This document shows positions 1-9,331 of a stretch of 64,000 bases of DNA, one piece after another (within the stretch, counting starts at the first letter, position 1; each line of letters opens with the position of its first letter). Location of the stretch: contig CAXKVV010002169.1 in NCBI GenBank assembly GCA_964058805.1, forward strand, positions 62,001 to 126,000, written 5' to 3'. The position numbers were made by a program, and so were the translations under genes. The stretch is from Schoenoplectus triqueter (Eukaryota; Streptophyta; Magnoliopsida; Poales; Cyperaceae). Under the pieces are notes generated by a model. The model saw only the letters and a list, made by a program, of their open reading frames with translations. It had not been told where the DNA came from and did not search any database.

Positions 1-268
1 TTCGGGTGTGATTTTGATGGAGAGCCTCTTCATCACTGGACACCAAGGTGTGGTTGTCGTGGAAGGGGTTGAACTCGGCATCATCGTCACCATCAGTTTC
101 GCCATCTGAGCCACGATAGGAATCATCGCGGTTGTTCCCAGCGGCCTCCATGCGCGCTAGACGCTCTTGGAGTTGTTGCACATGCTGCCTCAACTCGTTC
201 AACTCAATATCTCGATCGGCTTGCTGGTTGCCTTCAGGAGGATTGACACGAGCACTACGTCGCACCAT
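1..268 (-). CDS. Ty3/gypsy-like Gag, N-terminal part (runs off the window)
   Basis: Reading leftward from the ATG at 268 the frame stays open for 89 codons to the window edge. The protein begins MVRRSARVNPPEGN, continues with a coiled-coil-like stretch (ELNELRQHVQQLQERLARME) and then an acidic linker (GDDDAEFNPF). A basic start, a coiled coil and an acidic linker are typical of plant Ty3/gypsy Gag. The start is chosen because it lies 12 nt downstream of a tRNA-iMet primer-binding site, itself next to an LTR end. The capsid, zinc knuckle and pol would lie left of base 1, so autonomy cannot be judged. No internal stop is seen. Which gypsy lineage it belongs to is not decidable from 89 residues. 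Confidence 0.7.
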   Translation of the reverse strand, partial: MVRRSARVNPPEGNQQADRDIELNELRQHVQQLQERLARMEAAGNNRDDSYRGSDGETDGDDDAEFNPFHDNHTLVSSDEEALHQNHTR

Positions 269-280
269 CCTTCGCCTGCT

Positions 281-292
281 GCTCTGATACCA
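281..292 (-). other. tRNA-iMet primer-binding site of the left-hand LTR element
   Basis: On the minus strand these bases read TGGTATCAGAGC, the standard complement to the 3' end of plant initiator tRNA-Met used by many LTR retrotransposons. It is 2 nt from a terminal CA (the plus strand reads TGATAG from 295), as expected for the LTR/PBS junction, and 12 nt before the Gag ATG. Confidence 0.85.
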
Positions 293-294
293 AC

Positions 295-700
295 TGATAG
301 CGTTCGAGCTATGAATCGTCCAAGGACACGCACACGTTCAACTATAAAATCACAACTGGAGGATACTCTCAACTCACAGCAGGATAAAAGAGGAGATAAA
401 CTCAACTCAAGATAAACTTTTTCATAATAATTCAACAAGTGAGTTTACATTCAGAAATTAGGCTTTATATAGCCATACAACTCAACTCTAGAAACTTCCT
501 ACTAATTAATAACTCCTTAACTATTTTTGCAAATATCAAAACACAATAAAAACAACATTAACTACTACTGCTAATTCCCAAATATAATTAAAACATAGAA
601 AGACTCAAAAGACAAGTTCCAAGAAACTAATTGCTGGCTGGCTCCTCAGTAACCACGCTCACTTGACACGAGGTTTTGACCAAGAAGACTCTGGAATCTG
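295..700 (-). mobile_element. LTR of the minus-strand gypsy element (PBS-proximal part)
   Basis: The LTR 3' end is fixed at 295 by the adjoining PBS. A TATA motif lies about 170 bp inside, so this part holds the core promoter and R-U5. The U3 boundary to the right is not visible because the partner LTR is outside the window. The LTR may extend well past 700. Confidence 0.6.
463..472 (-). promoter_or_regulatory. TATA box of the gypsy LTR
   Basis: The minus strand reads GGCTATATAAAGCC across 461-474, a strong TATA box inside the LTR. Transcription would run leftward through the PBS into Gag. Confidence 0.55.
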
Positions 701-1328
701 GAGAAACTCAATACATAAAAAAGATAGTCCATGTCATTATCTGATCACAGAAATTTAAATCACCCAAATCCGAGCCTTTATGAGAGAGTTATGCCCAAAA
801 TACTGGCCCAGTACGAATCTGTCCAGAGAGCTGCTGTTTCGTAAATTAATTGTAAATATGACTTGGGCCTGGTTCTTCAAGCTGAGAACTGGTCCATAAC
901 TTGCTTCCTTGATCATGATTGTTTATATGTAAACCTGCCATGACTTGATCGCCATCATAATTGGTGAGCCTTTAGGCCTGGATTGATCACAAATACTAAG
1001 AATTCATGATTATATGGTTTCCATGGTAAATTTTCATTTCTTGATTAACTTCTTTGTATTCATTCGCATAATGACTCAAGGTATGAACTTGCTATCTCTT
1101 AATCACTTTAATTGTATGATTCATTCAGCTAAGAACATAGGCTTTGCAATTTTGTATTGGAATTGTTTAATCTGATAATGGAACAGTATACTGCTAAATC
1201 GATTAACACTATTGCAATCTCAGTGAGCCACTGGCCCTAGCTGAAGCTGGGTGTGCCTTTAGGCCTGAGGGGTGTTAATTGAATAAGAATGGTTAGTGAG
1301 TGCTTCAAGTTGGCAAGAAATTGAAAAT

Positions 1329-1710
1329 GGTACCGATCAGTACCATTCTTGAATCACAGGTGCTCCAACACGATTGCCGATGAATGATATCCTTTATAAC
1401 CATCTAAGATCAACTTAATATATTCAGACGACACTCATTGATCTTGTAATTATGAGAGAAGTTAGTTAATTCTGTTGAATCTGGCAAAAAGGCAATTCGG
1501 TACCAATCGGTACTGTGTACTGATAAATGGTGAGTTGGTCTTGCACCATTATTAGCTTAAGAATGTTCAGTTAATCGCTTTAAATCATAGTAACATGTCA
1601 AGGCGATGCTTATCGAACCTATAATTGCCAAGAATTCCGATTAATCTGATCTAATTTGGTAAGAATTCAATTCGGTACCGATGCCAAGTGATGCAACTCA
1701 ATTCGGTACC
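1329..1710. repeat. Dispersed GGTACCGATCGGTACC-like motifs
   Basis: Related words occur at 1329-1344 (GGTACCGATCAGTACC), 1498-1515 (CGGTACCAATCGGTACTG), 1671-1682 and 1701-1710, often after ATTC. Repeated short GC-rich words in AT-rich DNA resemble subterminal binding motifs of hAT-type elements, but no ends or target duplication were found. Confidence 0.45.
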
Positions 1711-1984
1711 ATAGTACAGCCTCTACTGCCGTATAGATTCTTGATCAGATGTTTCAGATGAATTCTACACGTTGAGACGATGTCAATACACCAATCTGAT
1801 CGGAGAGAGGGAGCTCCGGCGGCCGGGAACGCCACCTAGCACGGATCTTGATACATCGGAGAATCAGAGACTGAAGGGATCCTGTCTGCACGATTCTTGA
1901 AGCGTCCACCGATCTTGAAGAATATCTAACGAACAAGATCTGGCGGGAGTTCGGAAATTTAAACGAGGAAAGATCTGGGCCTTA

Positions 1985-2185
1985 TACATATTAAACACGC
2001 ATCTTAATTAAATCAAGCGGCCCAGATATGTTTAAACGTTTGAATAATAACTCTGCACTAATCTGGGCCGTAGATCCATTAAACACGTATCTCAAACTAA
2101 TCTGGCGGCCCAAATGAAGAAGAGAGTTAGAAAGATGCGCACTAATCTCAATATATATCTGACGGCCCAGATTAGGCCCAGTAAT
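1985..2185. repeat. Diverged tandem repeat with GGCCCA motifs
   Basis: Copies beginning ATTAAACACG(C/T)ATCT at about 1988 and 2078 each end in GCGGCCCA. A third, more diverged copy ends in GACGGCCCAGAT near 2175. TGGGCC/GGCCCA words resemble plant site II promoter elements bound by TCP factors; a regulatory role here is only inference. Confidence 0.45.
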
Positions 2186-2279
2186 TAAATAATAACAGAA
2201 TAGTGATAATATGGAGTAAATAAATAATTTGAAAATGTTCCTGAACTCCAAATTGACTCAAATTTATTTCTAAAATTTC

Positions 2280-3395
2280 CTTATTTTTCATACTATTTTT
2301 CTATACAATAATATTCCAGTTTTAAAAATATAATCATGATAAAACAATTTAAAAGCAAAATACATTACATATATTGGTACATTTGACCTAGCTTTGACTT
2401 GTCATTTTAAATACTATAAAAATTCCAAAAAAACAAATAAAAATCATAAATAATAACTAGATATATTTTAGTGATTTTTCAAGTGATTTTCCATGAAATA
2501 ATAATAGTGATAGTAATATACCATAATAAATGATGAGATTAGCTATATTCTTTGATAAATAAATAAAAAAAATATAATAATAATAATAATAATAGATATT
2601 ATATTGATATTTTCTGTAAAAAGAATAATAAAAATAAATAGCACAAAATATACAAAAAGATATACTACTATGGTAATAAATAGTAAAATACATTTTCTTT
2701 TATAATAAAGAATGATAATATAGTTTTATAATATGAATTGTATTTCTTTTGTTATTTCTATACAATAAAAATACTTTTGATGAATAAAATGTAATAAAAA
2801 TAATAGTTGTAATAAAAACATAATGAATTTCATCTCTTATAACTATTTTTAACTAATAATAAAAATCTTATACTTTTCTATAGATAATAAATAGAAATAA
2901 TAAAATAGATATAATGAATAGTATAATAAAAAGGTTAGAATATTAGTAATGATTTCTTTTAGCTATTATAGATATTAAAATAAAATAAAATAAAATAAAA
3001 AAATAATAATAATAAAAAATATAATAATAGTAAAATAGTATAGCTAACCATCTTTTGATTTTGTAAATAATTCTTACATAATGAATAGTATTACAATATA
3101 ATAGAATATAATAACAAAATTCTATTACTTTAGCTATTATAAGCATTTTGAAAATATAAATAAAAAAAAAACATAGCTATCTTACTTTCTATTATTTTTG
3201 TAAGTGATTTTCTACAAAATAAATAGGGTTTAGAAATAATAAAAATAAAAATTCTATTATTTTAGCCATTATAAAAATCCCAAAAATATTAATAGCTACC
3301 CCTTTTCCTATTATTTTTGTAAATAATTTTCTACATAGATAAATAGAGTTTAAGAAATAAAAATAATAATAATAAAAATAATAATAGTAATAAGA

Positions 3396-3452
<57 letters not shown>

Positions 3453-3480
3453 GCATCTTCATAATAAAAATAATAATGAA
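2280..3480. other. AT-rich stretch with TAA microsatellites
   Basis: About 1.2 kb of A/T-rich DNA with many short TAA and TATAA runs. The cleanest is a pure TAA repeat at about 3405-3447. No gene or element ends were recognised. Confidence 0.7.
3405..3447. repeat. (TAA)n microsatellite
   Basis: Uninterrupted TAA units; similar interrupted runs flank it. Confidence 0.85.
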
Positions 3481-3589
3481 AAATATTATATAATAGACTT
3501 TGTGCATTTTAGAAATGAATAAATATGCTCACATAAGGAGTGTAGAGCCACGTAAGAATATTTGCACACATGATATGACATTTAGAATG

Positions 3590-4180
3590 ATTAGTCAAGA
3601 CGAGAACACCTTGACGGAGGATAACTAAGGTTGCAATGACAACATGAAAAAATGCGTTGAGACAGGAACATCTTGACATAGGATGATTAAGGCTTCAATA
3701 GCAATATAAAGAAGGTACGTTGAGACAAGAACATCTTGACGTGAGATGGTTAAGGCTTTAATAGCAATACGAGAAAATATGTCAAGACAGGAACATCTTG
3801 ACACTTGATGAAGAATAACAAGATACGTCGAGACAGGAACATCTTGACGCGAGATGAATAAGGCTTTGATAGCAACATGAGTGAATATGTCGAGACAAGA
3901 ACATCTTGACGCTTGATGAAGAATAACCAGAGCTACGATACTAACATGGAGATATATGTCAACTCTGAAGAAGAAGAACATTACGATGTCCTAGATAGGT
4001 GACATCTTAATGACTCGCTGCCATGAGCAAGTAACTCATGATTGAATACGCTCACACAAGGGGTGTAGGGCAACATAGTAATTTTGCATAAGGGATGCAA
4101 CACGAAGAATGATTAGTCGAGACAAGAACATCTCGACGCTCGCTGAAGAATGACCAAAGCTACGACATCAGCATGGAGAG
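3590..4180. repeat. Minisatellite of about 60 bp built on GAGACAGGAACATCTTGACG
   Basis: Units start near 3597, 3657, 3722, 3783, 3829, 3889 and 4114. Most carry the core plus a variable tail such as AAGGCTTTGATAGCAACATG. A higher-order duplication is superimposed: the stretch from about 3522 recurs from about 4045 (GCTCACACAAGGGGTGTAGG). Frames through it give repetitive peptides that I do not treat as genes. Confidence 0.75.
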
Positions 4181-4339
4181 ATATGTCGACTTTGAAGAAG
4201 AAGAACATTATGATGTCCGAGCGAAGTGACATCTTAATGACTCGGTGTCATGAACAAGTAATTCATGACCATTTGAGCTAGCAAGACTGAACTCGTCCGT
4301 CGATGAGTTTGTCTCCTGGCTCACTTCCCGAGACTGTGA

Positions 4340-4895
4340 GATTGAATCGGTCTGTTGGTAGATTCATCCACAAAACAGTGAATGTGAACCATTCTGTAGG
4401 TAGGTTCCTTCACTAACACATGCCTCAATGTTGAACTGGCCCAGCGCTTCAGGTTTAATATTGTGTGCAATTGTGTTTCCTAGGTTTATGAATCGGCTTA
4501 GTGCTTCGAATTCATGATCTAGAAGATCGGTGAGAAGAAACACGTGGGCCATATCCACCCTTCTCCTGATTCACCAACCTCAAGATCAACCGGCTCAGCG
4601 CTTCGAGTTGTATTTTGTGAGATTGGTTGTTGACTAGTTAATATTGAACCGATCTGTTTGTAGGTTTATCTTCTAGATCAACGGAGGTCGAGTCGGTCTG
4701 TATGTAGACTCACCTCAAGCCCCCTATGAAGAGATTAACCTGGTCTGTAGGTAAGGTTACATCTCGAGGTGGCATGGACTGAACCGACCTGTTTGTAGGT
4801 TCGTCCTCCATAGGACAAAACCGATCTGTTTGTAGGTTTGTCTTCCATAGATTGAACCAATCTGTTTGTAGGTTCATCTTCCGTAGACCCCTTTT
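4340..4895. repeat. Second minisatellite, ACCGATCTGTTTGTAGGTT units
   Basis: The word (A/G)CC(G/A)ATCTGTTTGTAGGTT recurs near 4345, 4392, 4648, 4692, 4743, 4787, 4830 and 4858. Spacing is about 30-50 bp in the right-hand cluster. It lies inside the LTR-like block. Confidence 0.7.
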
Positions 4896-6217
4896 TATAA
4901 ACCTAGACGACCACTTGACCATCTTTTAACTATACTATTTGCTTCTCTCTTTCAAAGATCCAGAGGTGCCTCGAGGTTCGTAGCCCAGGGTAATTAACGG
5001 TGGGGGCTTGCGCCCACCGGAATCTACAAGAACTCACAATCACTAAAAACCCCCTGAATGTGCATCCAAATATCTCTAAACGGCAGAATCGGCCGACACC
5101 CGGCAGATGCACGCTCGGGAGGGATCTCCGTGTCCTTCTTCCGCAGAACCCATCGCCCGGCGGCGGTGCGGCGGCGCGCGAAAAAGGGTCGCACAAACGC
5201 GAATTGGCAGTTTTAAAGCGGTTTTCTCATTGGAATTAATAGGTTTTGATACCCCTTCGTCCAGGCGATCTCTGAACGGTCTGGAGAGAAGTTCTAAAGC
5301 AAGAAAGAAGAGGAAGAACACCATTGGAAAGAGATTTGAAGGAGAACTCAAGAACCGGGCGAGAAATCGTAGATCTTCTTGGTTTATTCTTTTCTTTACT
5401 CTTTTCTCATGTTGTACTGTTGTTTAAACATGAATCTTGATACAATCTTTGATATGATCTGTGGCTAGACACCCTTCTAGGGGTCTAAGTGTAAACTCGA
5501 TAACTCGAATGGTTTAATTTTCTCGTTTGTTGATCTTTTAGTTATTGTTGTTTGTGATTGTTGTTTTGTCTAAATTGTATACCTAGTTTAATCAACTGCA
5601 TGTTATCTTAGAAGTGAAAGCGGAAACCGAAAGGTGGAACTGAATCTTCTGACCTAAAATAGTGATCTAGGTTGTAGGCCAAGTACTTAACCGTGAAACT
5701 TATTACCTAAGGGAAAACCGAGGAAACCCTAGAAATTGTGTGAGGTACCGAAAGGCGAAGTACAAAATCTAGGTTATGCCAAAGTGACTCACTGATCTTA
5801 ATGGGCTTAGAATTGTAAAGTGAAGTACTTAATCGTGAAACCCGAATTGTTTAGGTACGGTACCAAGCCAAGAAAGTGTAAATTTGATACTAAAATCTGA
5901 GATTGAATCCCCGACAAACACTAGAACATATTAAAAGATCAAATTGAGTGAATTGACCAAACGAGTGAGAGTGAAGCCGAAAGCCCCTAGAATCCTCAAT
6001 CTGATAAACTTTCCAGTCATTGTTGTTAGATTTATGCACTTTTAGTCTAATACAAAGCTCACTTTTGATTGTCTAGATTAGTGAAACTTATTAGAACTGG
6101 TAATTCATCATTGTCCTTGTGGTTCGATACCCCAACTACTACTTGACTAGGCCGTGCGCTTGCGGCTGAAATTAAGTATAAATTAGGGTATTTATTAGCT
6201 TAGCAAAATACACATCA

Positions 6218-7525
6218 CTGGTGCTAGTAGTATGTTGGCTCGGATCATCGTTACTCATGACCGCATCTGGTTCGGAAATAGCTTCAGGACTTGCGAGATA
6301 TTCGACTGCTAGTGCTTGGCGCACGACTGAGGATGACTCACCTGACAACGGTGGAATTGGAACACTGCCAACATGTGGGATTCATGGCGGGAGACCATAT
6401 GATGCATTGTAGTCTACATTAACATTAATTTGATCTGGTATGGGAGTATAGTCTAGTGTCAAACCTAATTACATGGCAGCATCGTTGATCCAGTTTTGGG
6501 TTGGATCCAGATTGTTGATTAATAAAAAAAAAATTTGGATTTTGAATATTGATTTGTAAATATATTTTTTTTGGGATTTTTGAATATTGATTTGTAAATA
6601 TATTTTTTTTGGGATTTTTGAATATTGATTTTATAAATATTAAAAACATGCATAGAAAAAAATATAAAATTATTAGAAAAAAGAGGTAAGTATTAAAAAA
6701 AACAGCACACATATTTTTCTAAGTTTATTTTGGTTTGGGGAAGTCATAGAAAATATGAGTATTTTTTGGATTTTCTTTCTATTTTTGATCAATTATTTTC
6801 GGATATGGATTAAAAATATGAAAAAAGGGATAAATATTCAACAAAAATATATTCTAATTTGGGGAAGGCATAAAAATATTATCAATATTTTTTAAAATTT
6901 TCTATATATTTTTTTAACCATGCATTAATGCATTTTTATTTTTACCTAAAAAAATAAATTTGAAAGATACGTACCTCTAAGAAAGCTACTTAATTTCAGA
7001 ATCTGAATACGAGAGTAAGAAAGTTTGAGAATATATTTCATTGAGTTGAGAGTATGAAAGATTGAGTTGTTTGGATGGACGGAATGAATTTGATGAATTA
7101 TGTGGCTATTTATAAATGAAAATTGATATTAAAATTATCAAAATAACCTTCAAATTAAATTGTTTATAACCGTTTAGGAGGGTATTTTCATTATTTCTTT
7201 TATTTTACAATTTTACCCCTAAAAATATTCAATTATGGCTGTTACATGAGGTTATTTTAGTCTTTTTTCTATTTTTAAATTTGAATTTGAATTTAAATAT
7301 TCTTTTCTCGTGTATTTTTTGGAACCTTTAGCAAAAACGACATGGGCCAAATGTGAGCAGATTCTTTTCTCGGGGGCCAAATGAATGGCATGGCCGCATG
7401 GGGCCAAATGAATGTAGGTGGCAGGGGGTCAGGGATTAGATTCTTTTCTCGGGTCGTGTGCGTAACAATTTCTCTCCTCTAACATTTTAAATTATACCGT
7501 TCGATCAAGATCCAAGGGTTTAGAT
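6218..7525. other. Intergenic; short coding-like remnant then AT-rich DNA
   Basis: From 6225 to 6390 the minus strand has one long open frame after a stop (…LSGESSSVVRQALAVEYLA…) that looks coding but matches nothing I recognise. At 6537-6640 a unit of about 41 bp (TTGATTTGTAAATATATT…GGGATTTTTGAATA) is repeated about 2.5 times. The rest is plain AT-rich sequence. Confidence 0.4.
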
Positions 7526-7528
7526 TCA

Positions 7529-7945
7529 TTGTGCCAGTCATCCCGTGCCTACCCCGTGCCTACCCGTGTCTTACCGTGCCGTGCCTATTCGTGCCTACCC
7601 ATACCTACCCGTTCCTACTCGTGCCTTGTCATGCCTACTCGTGCCTACCCTGCCTTGTCGTGCCTACTCGTGTCGTGCCGTGCGTGTCCGTGCCGTACCG
7701 TGCCATACCGTGCGTATTCGTGTCGTGTCTAGTCGGGTGTCGTGCCGTGTTTCGAGTTGTGACGTGTCGTGTTGGGACCTCTTAACCGTGCGTGTCGTGC
7801 CGTGTCGAAAATGAAAAAAATTAGTCACGCCACGTTTATGAACACGACACGTGAGACGTGTCATGCCGGCATGGATAGGCACGCGTGTCGTGCCGTGGCG
7901 CTCTCGTGCCGTTTCGTGTCGTGCCGTGCCTTGACTCACGAACAC
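7529..7945. repeat. Degenerate CGTGCC(G/T)(T/A)-type repeats
   Basis: Dozens of overlapping words CGTGCC, CGTGTCGTGCC and CGTGCCTAC are packed into about 420 bp, with inverted versions (GGCACG, ACACGACACG) near 7840-7890. This is far more GC-rich than its surroundings. Such short-word subterminal arrays are common in non-autonomous hAT elements of plants; clear ends and a target duplication were not found. Confidence 0.6.
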
Positions 7946-7954
7946 GATTTTAGA

Positions 7955-8056
7955 GCACTAATGGTGTGGATCGGTTGTTTGAACTTTCAAATTTGAGATA
8001 CAGACACGAAACGTGGGAGGTTTTATGCTTCATGAAGCGCCATATATAGCCTCACT

Positions 8057-8065
<9 letters not shown>
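7955..8065. mobile_element. Remnant of the same foldback family as 38.6-39.0 kb
   Basis: GGATCGGTTGTTTGAACTTT followed by AAATTTGAGATACAGACACG and GCTTCATGAAGCGCCATATA matches, with substitutions, the right terminal repeat at 38925-39010 (GGATCGGTTATTTGAACTTT, CTTCGCGAAGCACCATAG). Only one arm is seen here. Confidence 0.6.

Positions 8066-8100
<35 letters not shown>
8059..8100. repeat. (AT)n microsatellite followed by (GA)n
   Basis: About 20 AT units, then GAGAGAGAGAGAG at 8102-8115, directly before a foldback element. Confidence 0.9.
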
Positions 8101-8103
<3 letters not shown>

Positions 8104-8104
8104 G

Positions 8105-8505
8105 AGAGAGAGAGAATTATGCTATGGTTAGTGGTGAAGTACAAAATATTTTTGTACTTCGTGTCGTATCTCTCATTTTCAAATGCAAAATACCGTTCCG
8201 ACTGTTAAAATTGTTCTCCATATTGAAATATATTTGGAGACCAAATTTTATATTTTTTATATTTTTTTTTATTTGTTTTGAGAATTAAAAAATTATTCTT
8301 ATTAGAAATCATAAACTCAATGCATTTTCATCCCCTCAATTTTTTTTTAAAATATAAAATTTGGTCTCAAAATATATTTCAATATGAAGATCAATTTTAA
8401 CGATCGGATCAATGTTTTGCATTCGAAAATGAAAAATACAACGCGAATTAGAAAAATATTTTGTACTTAGTGACTAACCGTAGCATAATTCTCTCACTCT
8501 ATATA
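8105..8505. mobile_element. Foldback element with terminal inverted repeats of about 150 bp
   Basis: The left arm begins GAGAGAATTATGCTATGGTT near 8110. The right arm, read in reverse complement from 8495, begins GAGAGAATTATGCTACGGTT. Similarity continues through GAAATATATTT(G/T)GAGACCAA, leaving a small AT-rich loop around 8250-8340. AT or TA repeats abut both ends. No coding capacity. Confidence 0.8.
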
Positions 8506-9331
8506 TATATATGGAATTAGTTTATTATATATTGAGAGAAGTTTGTTTTTGATCCATCTAATCATTTGATTCGGCTCAATTAAATCAGTACCTTAAACTA
8601 AATTCGTAAATACTAGAACTATTAGTATTATTATGTATATCAGTATTATTATTATTACCATCATCATCATCATCATTTGTTTTTATATTAGATCTCTATG
8701 CTTTCAGATTGAGTTTCATTTGTAGTTTACTCTAATTTATTTGGATTAAATACTTTATTTTTATAGTATAATTTGATAATTATTCACGTTTAATTAATTA
8801 TAAATGTTTTCGCATTATGTGTGACAAGTTTGCGATTCTCATTGAACTTAAAAAAATGTTATCCTCTGGCGTCATCCAAAACAGCAATTTTTTTAATAAT
8901 GAATTAATTTTCACTCCTTTCAGTTTGTATACGAGTTGTAACATTAATAAAGTAAGTACAATTAATTAGTATTGAATAAAAAGACAGAATACTGATTCGT
9001 GCTATATTAATTAGCAAGTGAAATAATACAGATAAAAAGGTACAAGTACAAAGAAATTATTGCTTCTATTTTAACATGCGCATCAATCGAAATGTCTTAA
9101 CGTCATATTAATTCTATCGTACTCTACTTTAAAGCGCTGCCATCCAATACATTATTTTTTTTAAAACACTTAAATTATGGGATGCTTAAATTGCGAAGCA
9201 GGCATAAATGAAATAGTGTCTAGCCGCCCAACAATCCAAATTGAAATATATAATTGAGCCTTACTTTTCTTTTGAGACTAATTAATAACAGGTAGGGATC
9301 CATCACTACCAGCTGAGATACGAGTCTCCTC
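8506..9331. other. Intergenic; no gene seen
   Basis: AT-rich, with a short ATT/ATC run near 8628-8676. The right end would be the 3' UTR and terminator region of the minus-strand ankyrin gene. Confidence 0.6.

Larger units (their letters stand above)
700..2280. other. Probable LTR U3 or unrelated insertions; no gene seen
   Basis: No coding sequence is supported here. The stretch holds four degenerate GGTACCGAT-type palindromic motifs between 1329 and 1710, and a set of repeats carrying GGCCCA between 1970 and 2180 (see separate entries). It could be the remaining U3 of the LTR or a different element. Confidence 0.4.
3500..6217 (+). mobile_element. LTR-like sequence, probably Ty3/gypsy, decayed
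   Basis: The block from about 4900 to 6217 resembles the promoter-leader end of a large plant gypsy LTR. It has a GC-rich patch (4980-5220), a long transcribed-looking region, then a terminal stretch with TTGTCCTTGTGGTTCGATAC, CCGTGCGCTTGCGGC and a final CACATCA. Terminal words of that kind occur at the 3' ends of large plant gypsy LTRs. Upstream lie internal minisatellites. The following bases (CTGGTGCTAGTAG) only loosely resemble a primer-binding site, and no partner LTR or target duplication was found. It may be a solo or truncated LTR. The left boundary is a guess. Confidence 0.45.

Noticed and set aside
3590..4180. Regular spacing suggesting a CRISPR-like array
   Set aside because: Spacers are not unique, unit length varies and the context is a plant LTR; it is a minisatellite.
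4281..4330. Possible tRNA gene in the LTR-like block
   Set aside because: No cloverleaf pairing or conserved T-arm could be drawn.
4710..5427. Open frames of 70-106 codons in the GC-rich part of the LTR-like block
   Set aside because: Overlapping frames on both strands, repetitive peptides and no domain; they follow from GC-rich composition.
7529..7945. Overlapping open frames on both strands, rich in Cys/Pro/Arg/Val
   Set aside because: They arise from low-complexity CGTGCC repeats; several frames are open at once and none has family features.
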